Source: Aureococcus anophagefferens
Lineage: Eukaryota; Sar; Pelagophyceae; Pelagomonadales; Pelagomonadaceae
NCBI RefSeq assembly: GCF_000186865.1
Contig: NW_008705579.1
Span: 62,001 to 126,000 of the forward strand
Reading direction: 5' to 3'
Length of the DNA: 64,000 nt
This document shows positions 21,410 through 30,230 of this stretch, in pieces. Numbering within the stretch: the first letter of the stretch is position 1; each line of letters begins with the position of its first letter. A program made the translations under genes and the position numbers. The notes under the pieces were generated by a model. That model did not search any database. It saw only the letters and a program-made list of their open reading frames with translations, and was not told the DNA's origin.

Positions 21410-21713
21410 GCGCGTGGACGGCGCGCGCGCGCCGCCGCGCCAATCGCGCGCGTCGTCGACGATTAGTCGATTGCGCGCGCGCGAATGCATCAAAAAAAAA
21501 AATCGCACCGATTGCGCATGCTGTCGCGCCGATTGCGCACGCTGTAGCGTTGCGCACCGCGTCGTCACTGTGCACTCCATCAGCTGTGGCGCATCGTCGC
21601 CGCTGCGCGCCGGCCGCGTCGGCCTAGCTCGCCATCGCGCGCGCGCACGCACGCGTAAATGGCTCTGCTCTTGTGTGCTGCGGGCTGCTGCGCAGGCGGG
21701 CTTCTGCAGACAG
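21410..21713. other. Intergenic region with GCGCGC runs and a short tandem repeat
   Basis: CG-alternating stretches flank an A-run at 21490-21500. A ~21-bp unit of the type CCGATTGCGCAYGCTGTMGCG is repeated twice at about 21509-21552. No credible coding sequence seen on either strand. Confidence 0.5.
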
Positions 21714-21731
21714 TAAAAAAACAAAAAAAAA
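21714..21731 (-). terminator. Pol III T-run terminator of tRNA-Ala
   Basis: Immediately after the tRNA 3' end on the minus strand come runs of nine and seven T, separated by a G. This is the standard RNA polymerase III termination signal. Confidence 0.85.
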
Positions 21732-21732
21732 T

Positions 21733-21803
21733 GGAGATAGAGGGGTTTGAACCCTCGGCATCCCGCATGCAAAGCGGGCGCTCTACCACTGAGCTATATC
21801 CCC
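21733..21803 (-). tRNA. tRNA-Ala (UGC anticodon)
   Basis: 71 nt without CCA. The 7-bp acceptor stem GGGGATA/TATCTCC contains the G3:U70 wobble pair that marks alanine tRNAs. The D-arm/A box reads TAGCTCAGTGGTAGAGC. The anticodon stem CCCGC/GCGGG encloses the loop TTTGCAT, giving anticodon TGC. The T-arm/B box reads GGGTTCAAACCCC. There is no intron. It is followed by a T-run terminator and has a TATA-like sequence upstream. Confidence 0.95.
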
Positions 21804-21871
21804 GAACCGCTGACCGCAAAAATCGTCCTCCGCGTGCCCACCAGTTTCCAAGAAGAGCCTCACTCGGGGCT

Positions 21872-21883
21872 CCTTTTATATTT
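21872..21883 (-). promoter_or_regulatory. TATA-like box upstream of tRNA-Ala
   Basis: AAATATAAAAGG on the minus strand lies about 70 bp before the tRNA 5' end, in otherwise GC-rich DNA. Upstream TATA elements assist pol III transcription in several lineages. It could instead be part of the ankyrin gene's 3' flank. Confidence 0.35.
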
Positions 21884-21982
21884 GCCCCGCGATCGACCCC
21901 CCCAGATCGAACTTTGGAAAAAAAACGCAACAACCCTCCCGAATCGAACGCCTTACTCCCCCCCCTCCCCAAAAACCAAGCC

Positions 21983-23749
21983 TCACGGCGCCTTGGCCGC
22001 GTTCCGGATCTCGGACGTCTTCGTGCCGCGTCGTCGCTCGGCCTTCTCCGGGTTGTTTTTCGCCTGGATGGACTTGTTGATGATCTCGATGATGTTTTTG
22101 TGGTCGCCCTGCTGGGCCCAGAAGAAGGCCGTGCGGCCCGTGTCGTCCTTGGCCTCGACGTCGACGTTGACGGACTCGGAGCACAGGTACTCCACGACGC
22201 GGACGTGGCCGTTCTTCGACGCTAAAGTCAGCGGCGACGGGCACTTGTCGCGCGGCGCGTTCGGCGACGCGCCCGCGGCCACCAAGCGCCGCAGGTAGCC
22301 GTCGCGGCCGAAGGCGGCGGCGTAGGTCGCCGCGGTCCAGCCCTTGGGCGTCGTCACGTTCACGTCCGTCGGGCTCGGCGTGTTGACGCCGAAGAGCATG
22401 TCGAGCAGCTTGAAGCTCTTGAGGATGTTGAGCGACTTGGGCGCGATCATGAGGGGCGTCGCGCCGTCGCCGTCGTCGGCGAGGCCCGTGTCCGCGCCGG
22501 CCTGGAGCAGCGTGACGCACACGTTCACGTGGCCCGACTCGAGCGCCACCAGCAGAACCGTGCGCCCCGCGGCGTGCTTCGGCGCGCTGCTCGACGTCGA
22601 CAGGCTCGGCCGGCGCGCGCTCGACTCGGACGCGCCCTCGAAGTAGCCGTCGCACTCGCGCTGCCGCGTGTTCGGCGGCGCGCCCTTGGCTAAAGCCTTC
22701 TTGACGCCGTCGACGTCGCCCGTCTCGCACGCGAGCATGAGCGCGGTCCGCGCGAGGGCCAGCGCCTTGTCCTGGGCGTCGGCCGAGGCTTCCGCGACCA
22801 GTTTCTCCGCGTCGTCGTCGTGGCGGTCGCTCGTGAGGATGCGGACGACGGACGCGGCCAGCGCGCCGACCTCGGCCGTCGTCGTCGCGTTCCGATGCAG
22901 CGCCGAGAGCGCGGCCCCGACGGCGACGTGCTTGACGCGCTCCTCCTTGCGCCGCTCCTCGTGGAGCTCCTTGAGCGCCTCGCCGATGCCCTCGTGGTGG
23001 CCCTTGGCGATCTCGACGAGGTTCACGAACTCGTCGAACTCGATGGACCCCGAGCCGTCCTTGTCGAGAAACCGAAAAAGGCCCAGGACGTCCGCCGCGG
23101 ACGCCTCCACGCCCACGTCCCTCAAGAGCTTGCCGATCTCGCCCGAGCCGACCTTGCCGTGGCTGCCGAGGCGGTCGAACGACTCGCGCGCCGCGACGGC
23201 CTCGACGTCGCTGAGCTTCTCGCGCGTCGCGCCGACGTTCTCCACGGCGAGCTCGTCGCTCGCCCGGAGCGTCGCGAACATCTCGACGAACTCGCCGAGC
23301 TCGATCTTGCCCGAGCCGTCGGCGTCGAACGCGCTGGTGGCCGCGTCGAGCATCTTCTTGTCGTACTTGACGCCGAGCTTGTGGAGGCAGGCGCCCAGAC
23401 GCCGCACGTCCATGGAGCCCGTGCCGCCGTCGAACATGCAGAAGACGGCCTCGAGGCCCGGCTTGGACCGCGGCGTCACGGGGCGCGGCGCGGACCCGGG
23501 CCGCTTGAGCTCGTCGTCGCCGGGCTTCCAGCCCAGCGGCTTGTCCGGGTCCGCGTCGAGCGCCGACGCGTCGAGGCCCGCGTGGAGGAGCTGCGTGCTG
23601 ATCTCGCCCCGCGTGAACTTGCCCTCCTTGAGCCAGCGGAAGTACTTGCCGTAGTCGCGGTGCTCCCGGAGCGGCACGGGCTTGGGCAGCGCGTCGAGGC
23701 GCTTGATGCGCGCCGCCCGCTGCTCGAGCAGCTCCGACAGCGGCGCCAT
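21983..23749 (-). CDS. EF-hand and ankyrin-repeat protein
   Basis: 588 residues from ATG 23749. After an N-terminal basic helix, residues ~100-265 form a calmodulin-like four-EF-hand region. Two loops look competent for Ca2+ (FDADGSGKIELGEF and LDKDGSGSIEFDEF) and two are degenerate (MFDGGTGSMDVRRL, RLGSHGKVGSGEI). Residues ~320-565 hold about five ankyrin repeats (ALMLACETGDVDGVKKAL, LVALESGHVNVCVTLLQAGA, PLTLASKNGHVRVVEYL, TAFFWAQQGDHKNIIEIIN). This suggests a soluble Ca2+-responsive scaffold; partners are unknown. The start was chosen at the Met that opens the compact domain; upstream in-frame sequence is low-complexity. A GTTGCACC motif lies 13 nt upstream. It ends with a basic RRRGTKTSEIRNAAKAP tail. 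Confidence 0.85.
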   Translation of the reverse strand: MAPLSELLEQRAARIKRLDALPKPVPLREHRDYGKYFRWLKEGKFTRGEISTQLLHAGLDASALDADPDKPLGWKPGDDELKRPGSAPRPVTPRSKPGLEAVFCMFDGGTGSMDVRRLGACLHKLGVKYDKKMLDAATSAFDADGSGKIELGEFVEMFATLRASDELAVENVGATREKLSDVEAVAARESFDRLGSHGKVGSGEIGKLLRDVGVEASAADVLGLFRFLDKDGSGSIEFDEFVNLVEIAKGHHEGIGEALKELHEERRKEERVKHVAVGAALSALHRNATTTAEVGALAASVVRILTSDRHDDDAEKLVAEASADAQDKALALARTALMLACETGDVDGVKKALAKGAPPNTRQRECDGYFEGASESSARRPSLSTSSSAPKHAAGRTVLLVALESGHVNVCVTLLQAGADTGLADDGDGATPLMIAPKSLNILKSFKLLDMLFGVNTPSPTDVNVTTPKGWTAATYAAAFGRDGYLRRLVAAGASPNAPRDKCPSPLTLASKNGHVRVVEYLCSESVNVDVEAKDDTGRTAFFWAQQGDHKNIIEIINKSIQAKNNPEKAERRRGTKTSEIRNAAKAP

Positions 23750-24162
23750 GGCTGCGGCCGCCGGTGCAACTCGACGCGTGCACGGCGACGGAGCGACAGG
23801 GGCTGCCGCAGATGCGCGAGAACAGTTGCGCCAGGATACCGGGCAGCTTGGCCTATAATCACGGCGCAGCATGTTCAATGAAGCGTTCAAGGACCTGCTA
23901 ATTGCCACAAGCTCCGGCGGGTCTCGAACGCGGCGCGCGCATCGGTGCTTGCCTGCGCTGCACGCCGTGCGACGCGACCGTCGAGCGTTCGACAGCAGAG
24001 CGCGCAGCAGCGCGCAGCAGCTTCGCACCGCGCTGCTTCGCACCGCGCTGCATCTGCCGCCGACGCTCGCGCCTGCTGCGACGCGCGTCCGCCGCGACAC
24101 CCTGCTGCGACGCGCGTCCGCCGCGACAGCTGCGACGCGCGTCCGCCGCGTCCGTCCCCGCC
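23750..24162. other. Divergent intergenic region with tandem repeats
   Basis: The shared 5' region of the ankyrin (-) and DUF1294 (+) genes. CGCGCAGCAG/CTTCGCACCGCGCTG-type units repeat at ~23998-24056. A unit beginning CCTGCTGCGACGCGCGTCCG is repeated three times at 24072-24153 (periods 29 and 25 bp). No gene seen. Confidence 0.6.
23763..23770 (-). promoter_or_regulatory. GTTGCACC motif upstream of the ankyrin gene
   Basis: GTTGCACC on the minus strand, 13 nt before ATG 23749. The closest spacing of the recurrent GTTGCAC core to a start codon in this window. Confidence 0.35.
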
Positions 24163-24402
24163 ATGCGGCCCGTGCTCGTCGTTGCCTGCGCCTGCGTCTG
24201 CTACGACAAGTTCGCGTCGAAGCACTCGCTCGCGAGGGTCCCCGAGAACGCCTTCTACCTCCTCGCCTTCGTCGGCGACGCCGCGGCGCTCGTCGCGACG
24301 CTCCTCTGCCTCTGGGCCGCGAACCACAAGACGCGGAAGTCGTCGTTCAAGCTCCGCTGGGCCGCCGCGGCCGCCGCGGGGCTCCTGTTTAAATATTCCT
24401 AG
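24163..24402 (+). CDS. DUF1294-family small membrane protein
   Basis: 79 residues from ATG 24163. The pattern YDKFASKHSLARVPENAFYL, then LAFVGDAAALVATLLCLW and HKTRKSSFKLRW, matches the DUF1294 signature (YDK.A..RVPE..L..L...GG..G......HKT.K..F). Two hydrophobic helices flank the conserved core. The family is mostly bacterial and its function is unknown. It lies 13 bp tail-to-tail from the GNAT gene. Confidence in the family is high; nothing can be said of its role. Confidence 0.8.
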   Translation: MRPVLVVACACVCYDKFASKHSLARVPENAFYLLAFVGDAAALVATLLCLWAANHKTRKSSFKLRWAAAAAAGLLFKYS

Positions 24403-24415
24403 GCCGAAGATCCCT

Positions 24416-25423
24416 TTACCCCTTTACGACGGACAGCGCGAAGACGGCCGCGACGGCGAGGGACGAGGCCCACTTGCCGCCCTCGGCGAGCACGGCGACG
24501 ACGCGGACGAGCGGCGCCGCGGGGTCCGGGTGCGCCGCGAGGACCGTGTAGTGGCAGGCGTTGGCGACGAGGTCGCAGAGGCCCGGCGCGACGAGGCAGG
24601 CGCGGGGCATCGCCGCGAGGCGGTCGCGCGCGAACGCGAGGAGCAGCGCGGTGTAGAGCAACGGGAACGCGACGTCGGCGCCGGACGCGTAGAGCGCCAG
24701 ATGCTCCCGTCGCCCCGCGGCGCCGAGCTCGTCGCAGAGGTCGCGCACGTCCTGGGCGTCGAAGAGGCCGAAGGGCACGAGGTCCAACACGCCCGCGCGC
24801 ATCCGCGGAGGCAGCGCCGCCGGCGACGCGACCGCCGCCCGGATCTTCGCGCAGCGGCGCAGGACGTCCGCGTAGGACGCGACCGCCAAAACCGCGAGCT
24901 TCCGGCGCCAGGCCGGCGGCGCCGGCGGCGGCGCCCAGTCGAGGCGCCGCGAGAGGCGCACGCAGCGCACGCCCTTGTCGTCGTACTCGTCGCCGATAGC
25001 CGTAAAGCCAATCGCCTCGTAGAAGCCCCGCGACGCCGCCCAGGCGCGGACCTCCAACGCGCCGCCGCCGCCGTCGACGGCGCGGCGCCGCGCCACGGCG
25101 GCCTCGACGAGCGCCGCGCCGACGCCCGCGCGCCGCGCGTCGGGCCGCACCGCGAGCTGCCTCAGCCGCGGGCCGTCGAGGCTCGCGACGCCGTACAGTA
25201 CGGCGTCGCTGCCCCCGGCCGTCTCCCAGGGGTCGCTCGGCACGCAGGCGAGGTGCTCGCCGCGCATGTCGGCGTCGTGGTAGTCCGCCGCCGTCGCCGG
25301 CGGCGTCTCCGCCGCCCAGAGCACGGCCGACCGCAGCTCCAGGGCGCTCTGCCACTGCATGGGCTCCGGCAGCGTCGGATGGATGGAGATGACCTCAAAG
25401 GTTGGAATTGGTGTTTTCGCCAT
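24416..25423 (-). CDS. GNAT N-acetyltransferase with C-terminal membrane domain
   Basis: 335 residues from ATG 25423. The N-terminal ~160 residues form a GNAT fold: LRQLAVRPDARRAGVGAALV supplies motif A with the R-x-x-G-x-G/A acetyl-CoA loop, and SRGFYEAIGFTAIGDEYDDK supplies motif B. The C-terminal ~130 residues are hydrophobic (ADVAFPLLYTALLLAFARD, CLVAPGLCDLVANACHYTVL, SSLAVAAVFALSVVKG) and suggest two to three membrane helices. The acceptor substrate cannot be told. The GNAT-membrane combination in one frame is unusual. It shares a 179-bp divergent promoter region with the MRH-EDEM gene. Confidence 0.8.
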   Translation of the reverse strand: MAKTPIPTFEVISIHPTLPEPMQWQSALELRSAVLWAAETPPATAADYHDADMRGEHLACVPSDPWETAGGSDAVLYGVASLDGPRLRQLAVRPDARRAGVGAALVEAAVARRRAVDGGGGALEVRAWAASRGFYEAIGFTAIGDEYDDKGVRCVRLSRRLDWAPPPAPPAWRRKLAVLAVASYADVLRRCAKIRAAVASPAALPPRMRAGVLDLVPFGLFDAQDVRDLCDELGAAGRREHLALYASGADVAFPLLYTALLLAFARDRLAAMPRACLVAPGLCDLVANACHYTVLAAHPDPAAPLVRVVAVLAEGGKWASSLAVAAVFALSVVKG

Positions 25424-25436
25424 GGCGGCTCGACGG

Positions 25437-25506
25437 CGGCGTCGCGCGGCGAGGACTGGCCGGGCGTTTTTTTTCAGGCGCGGCGTCGCGCGGCGAGGAC
25501 TGGCCG
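25437..25506. repeat. 26-bp perfect direct repeat in a divergent promoter
   Basis: A 26-bp sequence beginning CGGCGTCGCGCGGCGAGGAC occurs at 25437-25462 and again at 25481-25506, with a GTTTTTTTTCAG stretch between. It sits between the GNAT (-) and MRH-EDEM (+) starts. Either a regulatory duplication or part of a 5' UTR; the T-run plus CAG could be a 3' splice site. Confidence 0.6.
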
Positions 25507-25562
25507 CGCGGCGCCGGCGTCGCGATCGAGGCAGCCCGCCAACATCTGTGCAAGGCAGCCGC

Positions 25563-25570
25563 GTTGCACT
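25563..25570 (+). promoter_or_regulatory. GTTGCACT motif upstream of the MRH-EDEM gene
   Basis: GTTGCACT ends 32 nt before ATG 25603; an instance of the recurrent GTTGCAC core. Confidence 0.35.
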
Positions 25571-25602
25571 TCTTGCTGTGCGAGCTGCTATCTCGAGCAA
25601 AC

Positions 25603-28600
25603 ATGTGGCGCCGCCGGCGGCCCGTCTGGGCCGCCGCGCTCGCCGCCGTGTGGCTCATGACACCACACGCCAGCGCGCTGCGACGGCGGTCGAGCAACGC
25701 CGCGCTCGAGGACCGCGTGCGGCCGCTCGAGGGCTCGTGCTACGCCTTCGTCCAGGCCGGCGAGTACTGGGGCTACGAGTGGTGCCACCGGCGCTGGGTG
25801 AAGCAGTTCCAGGCGGCCTGGGCCGTGTCCGCGGGATCGAAGCGCCAGGAGACGACGCTGGGCACCTTCTCCAATTCGCTGACGACCGCGCGGTCCAAGG
25901 TCAACGCGTCCGAGCACGTCTTCGCCGACGGAGAGCGCTGCAAGGGGTCCGCGGGCCGCGGCGACGGCGCGCGGAAGCGCCACGCCACCGTGCGGTTCCG
26001 CTGCTGCACGCACGCGCCGAAGCTCGCGGGCGTCGCCGGGCGCAACGTCTTCATCGAGAGCGTCGACGAGCCGGAGACGTGCTCGTATGTGGTCACGGTC
26101 TGCGCGCGCTTGGTCTGCGACGCGGCGGACCGCCAGCGCTTCGGCGGGTCGCGGCGCGCGCTCGCGGAGGCGCAGCCTACCGTCGGGCCCGCGCCCTTCG
26201 GCGGCACCGTGGGCATGGCCTTTGGCGACGAGCTCAAGGCGGAATACCGCGAGAAGGCGCGGCGGATGTTTCAGGCGGCGTCTCGTTTTTTTCGCCGTTT
26301 TCTCAATTGTCGCTTATAGGTTCTACAAGGGCTACGACGCCTACATGGCCCACGCCTTCCCCAAGGGCGAGCTGCTGCCGCGGTCCTGCGTCGGCGCGCA
26401 CTTCGACCTCGTGAAGCTGCCCGTCGTCACGCTCGTCGACGCGGTCGACACGCTCGCGATCCTCGGGAACCGCTCCGAGTTCCAGGGGGCGGTAAGACGC
26501 ATCACCGAGGTCCTGCCGGACTTCGACGTCGACGTCAACGTCTCCGTCTTCGAGACGAACATCCGGGTATTGGGCGGTTTATTATCGGCGCACCTCTTCG
26601 CGACGGACGAGCGGCTCGACCTCATGGAGCCCCACGGCGACCTGGCGACGGGGGGCTACGACGACGAGCTGCTGAAACTGGCCGTGGACCTGGGCTGGCG
26701 TTTATTGCCGGCCTTCGACACGGCGACGGGCATTCCGTACGGCACCGTGAACCTCGCCTACGGCGTGCCCCGGGGCGAGACGACGGTGTCGAGCCTGGCC
26801 GGCGCCGGGTCGCTCTCCCTTGAGTTCTCCGTGCTCAGCGCTCTCTCGGGGAACCCCGACTTTGGGCGGAAGGCTCGAGCGTCCGCGCGCGCGCTCTACG
26901 ACCGGCGGTCCGTGCTCGGTTTACTCGGAAAGCACATCAACATCCGCAGCGGCAAGTGGGTGGAGGCGTTGAGCGGCATCGGCTCTAACAGCGACTCCTT
27001 CTACGAATATTTATTGAAGGTCTACCTCGTTTTCGGCGACGTCGACCACTGGGACATGTTCCTCGAGACGTACGCGCGCATCGGCGACCACGTGCGCCAG
27101 GGCGACTGGTACGCCGACGTCGACATGTTCGCGGGCAAGCCCCGGCGCCAGCATTTCGAAAATCTGCAGGCGTTCTGGCCGGGGTTGCAGGTCCTCGCGG
27201 GCGACGTCGCGCTGGCCGCGCGGTCGCTGAACGCGTTCTGGGGCGTCTGGGCCGACTGGGGCGTGCTGCCGGAGGAGTACGACTATGGCACGTCTCATTT
27301 GGTAGCGACGACGTCGGCCCTCCGGTATCCTCTGCGGCCCGAGCTCATCGAGTCGACGTACCTGATGCACCGCGCGAGTCGCGACGATTCCTGGCTCCAC
27401 GCGGCCAAGCTCGCGCTCGACTCCATCGACGCCTACTCGGCGACGGACTGCGGCTACGCGTCCGTGCTCAACGCGGCGACGCACGCTTTGGACGACGAGA
27501 TGCCGTCGTTTTTCTTGGCGGAGACGACGAAGTACCTGTACCTGATCTTCGACGACGACAACTTCGTGCACGCCGAGGACTACGTCTTCTCCACGGAGGC
27601 GCACCCCTTCTCGCCGAGCCGCGTGCGACAACTGCGGGAGGAGAGGCTCGGCAAGCGCGGCGCGGCCGACGACGACGACGACGACGACGCGGCGGCCGCG
27701 GTCTTCCCGGAGGACGACGACGACGACGCGGGCGCCGGCGGCGCCAAGTCCCTGGTCGGCATGCTCTGGAAGAAGCTCCAGGACAAGGCGCGGCGCAAGG
27801 AGGCCATCACGCAGCGGGCGGCGTCGAAGCGGCCGCGGTCCAAGCGGCGGAACGTGCTCGAGGCCATCGTCGAGAACCTCAAATCCGAGGACGGCGACGC
27901 GCGCGGCGCCGCGCGGCGCCGCGCGCGGCGCTGCCACGAGCCCGAGTGGTGGGAGGGCGTGGGCTACAAGGTCGACTTCGAGGATTCCCTGGAGAACGCG
28001 CTCGAGAGCGTCGTCGTCGGCGGGCCCCGGACGACGCGCGCGCCCCGGCGGCCGCTCCGGTGCGGCCTCGACGACGACGCGGAGCGCGAGGACGGCCCGG
28101 GCGAGGAGGAGAGCGACGAGGACCGCGTGGCGAGGGTGGCGCGGGAGCTGCTGGGCTTCGGGTCCGGGACGCCGTCGACGTCGAACGTGCACCGGCCCCG
28201 GCTCGGGTTGCCGCGCGCGGCGGGCGACGAGCCCAAGCGCGGCCGCGCGGAGATCGAGGCGCTGGGCGCCTTCGACGTCGAGGTCTTCTCCGACGGCTTC
28301 CACGTCGCGAACAGCGCCGACGACGAGACGCTGGAGATCTCGAACGTGGGCTCTTCTATTATGTTGGTATCATCCACCGTCGGCGACGACGTCGTCTCCG
28401 TGACCGTCGCGTCCGACGGCAACGAGGTCGCCTGCGACGTCGCCGTCTTCGACGACAAGGCGCGCGAGGTGCGCGTGCCCTGCTCCGTCGCGCGCGTCTC
28501 GGAGCCTGTTTCTCGCGCGTCTCGCGTCCCCGACGGTCCGCGCTCCCTAGGTCCTTCGGCGGCAGCGGCGACGTCGCCGAGTCGAGCGCCCCCGACGCGG

Positions 28601-29283
28601 AGCTGAGCGTGCGGGGCCCGCTCTTCGCGCCGCCGGACGCGCAGGCCTGCGACTACGAGGTCGAAGACGGAGCCCCGCCGCGGCTCTTCGTCGCGAAGCG
28701 CGGCGCCTGCATGTTCGAGGAGAAGGCCTTGAAGGCCCAGCGGAGCGGCGCCGGCGCTTTATTGGTCGTCAACAGCGTGCCGGGCCAGCAGCGCTTCATC
28801 ATGGCGCGCGCGGGCAGCGACGACGACGACGAGGGCGCGGCGCCCGACGGCGACGACGTCGCGATCCCCGCGGTCATGGTGAGCGCCGAGGACGGCGCCG
28901 CGCTCGCCGAGGGCGTCGCCGCGGGGCGCCTGGCCCACCTGCGCGTCTACAAGCGGCCCGTGGCGTCGCCGCGCGTCGCGGTCACCGTCGTCCAGGGCCG
29001 GTCGATCCACGTCGCGGGCCGCGGCAAGTGGGGCGTGTTCCTCAACGCGCGGCCGGAGACGGACGACTGGCAGTTGTTTATCGTCAAGACGGAGGACGAG
29101 GACGACCCCCATTTCCTCGACGTGCCCTTCGGGGACGCGTATTTGGACGCGTGCCGCGCCGCGGCGGTCGGCGCGCCGCGGCGCGACGCGCACGCGTCCC
29201 GCGGAGGGCGGTCCGTGGCGCCGCTGGACGTCGCGGACTTCGCCGCCGCGTCGTTGATCGCGCGGTGCGTCTGCCCGCTCTAG
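25603..29283 (+). CDS. MRH lectin - EDEM-type GH47 - PA-domain fusion protein
   Basis: Exons 25603-26279, 26320-~28491/28518 and 28551-29283. A signal peptide (MWRRRRPVWAAALAAVWLM) leads into an MRH lectin domain (YWGYEWCHRRWVKQF; RHATVRFRCC; DEPETCSYVV), retaining the Gln, Arg, Glu and Tyr that bind mannose in OS-9/Yos9. Then comes GH47 of the EDEM class: YREKARRMF...YDAYMAHAFP, SNSDSFYEYLLKVYL, HFENLQAFWPGLQVLAGD, YPLRPELIESTYLMHRAS, FFLAETTKYLYLIFD and FSTEAHPF. After acidic/basic linkers a PA domain follows (FVAKRGACMFEEKALKAQ, IPAVMVSAEDGAAL), as in EDEM3. EDEM proteins trim mannose from misfolded ER glycoproteins for ERAD; an MRH lectin reads that mark. The first 40-nt intron splits the conserved GH47 start, so the fusion is real at sequence level. 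The second intron's donor is unresolved. Confidence 0.85.
26280..26319 (+). other. 40-nt GT-AG intron
   Basis: GTCTCGTTTTTTTCGCC...CGCTTATAG, phase 2. Removing it joins ARRMFQAA to FYKGYDAYM and restores the conserved GH47 N-terminus in frame. U-rich, with no stop-free reading in the upstream frame (TAG inside). Confidence 0.8.
28492..28550 (+). other. Second intron of the MRH-EDEM gene, donor uncertain
   Basis: A frame change is needed between the GH47 tail and the PA domain. The acceptor CCCTAG at 28550 is phase 2. Two phase-2 donors fit: a GC at 28492 (59-nt intron) or GTCTCG at 28519 (32 nt, same hexamer as the first intron). The tempting GT at 28496 is phase 0 and breaks the frame. Confidence 0.5.
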
Positions 29284-29365
29284 GTTGCTCGTCGTCGCTT
29301 CGCTTTCGTAACGATTTACGCTCGAGGGGGGTGTCTTTTTGGTCACAGCTTTTAGAGCCCGCTTT

Positions 29366-29395
29366 GTTGCACTTACAAATCCTCCGTGTTGCACT
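29366..29395 (+). promoter_or_regulatory. Two GTTGCACT motifs upstream of the 29475 gene
   Basis: GTTGCACT at 29366-29373 and again at 29388-29395, 22 bp apart and 79-101 nt before the ATG. The only doubled instance of this core in the window. Confidence 0.35.
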
Positions 29396-29474
29396 TCCTG
29401 ACTGCGCCCGCGGACGACGTAGCCCGTACTATTGTAGCCCACCCGCTGGAAGTCTCTCGTACGTCCCGTCCACC

Positions 29475-30230
29475 ATGGCCCTCGCTTCACGATTCGCGAC
29501 GATGTTCGAGGTGACGGTGTCGAAGATCATCCCCGCGGGGATGGGCTGGCAGGCGTCGAGCGTCCTCGCCGACGGCATGGGCCACGCGGCCGACAGCGCG
29601 TCGTTCGCGGCCATCACGGGCGTCGGGGACGGCCTCGCCGTCGTCGCGGGCCACACGGGCTACATGGCCATCAAGAAGGCCGTGACGTCGGACCCGTCCA
29701 TCGACATCGGCGAGCAGGGGGGCCTGGGCATCTGGCTCGGCTCGGCCGCCGTGTGCTCGGGCGGCATCTGGCAGCCGGCCGTCAACGTCTTCCAGGCGTC
29801 GGAGAAGATGCCCTTCGTGGGCATCGCGGGCATGACGGCCGTCGCCTGCGGCGGCGCCTTCTTCACGGGCCTGCGCCTCGGCCGCTCCGCCTTCCCCTGG
29901 ATGCCGGCGCCCGACAACTCGAACTTCGCCGGCGACGCGAACCTGTCGATGGCCATTGGCGGCGCGTCGTCCTTCTTCGTCGGCACGGACGTCGCCTACC
30001 TCGGCGGCGACGGCAACTTCCTCCGGCCCCTCGTCGGCGTCGAGGACGTCGACAGCGACCTCCTCGGCGTCGCCAAGGCGGGCACGTCGACGGGACTCGG
30101 CTTCATGGCGTTCCAGTCGGTGCAGAACGTCGTCTTCAAGGAGGGCGAGGCCTGGCTCGACGCGCCGCCGCCGGAGGAGCCCGAGGCCGCGGCCGAGCCC
30201 GAGCCCGAGGCCGCGCCGGCCTCGGCGTGA
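29475..30230 (+). CDS. Gly/Ala-rich multi-pass membrane protein, unknown family
   Basis: 251 residues from ATG 29475 to TGA 30228-30230. Four or so hydrophobic Gly/Ala-rich segments are visible (FAAITGVGDGLAVVAGHTGY; GLGIWLGSAAVCSGGIW; FVGIAGMTAVACGGAFFTGL; LSMAIGGASSFFVGTDVAYL), followed by a short Glu/Pro/Ala tail. There is no clear signal peptide or plastid motif. A conserved-looking amphipathic start (FEVTVSKIIPAGMGW) precedes the helices. I do not recognise the family; a mitochondrial or other endomembrane protein is possible. Confidence 0.7.
   Translation: MALASRFATMFEVTVSKIIPAGMGWQASSVLADGMGHAADSASFAAITGVGDGLAVVAGHTGYMAIKKAVTSDPSIDIGEQGGLGIWLGSAAVCSGGIWQPAVNVFQASEKMPFVGIAGMTAVACGGAFFTGLRLGRSAFPWMPAPDNSNFAGDANLSMAIGGASSFFVGTDVAYLGGDGNFLRPLVGVEDVDSDLLGVAKAGTSTGLGFMAFQSVQNVVFKEGEAWLDAPPPEEPEAAAEPEPEAAPASA

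Noticed and set aside
23885..23945. A possible tRNA fragment (GCGGGTCTCGAACG with a nearby stem)
   Set aside because: I could not fold an acceptor stem, D-arm and anticodon arm of correct sizes on either strand.
29028..29474. In-frame extension of the membrane protein upstream of ATG 29475
   Set aside because: The extension is Arg-rich and overlaps the PA-domain coding region in another frame, and promoter-like motifs lie within it.
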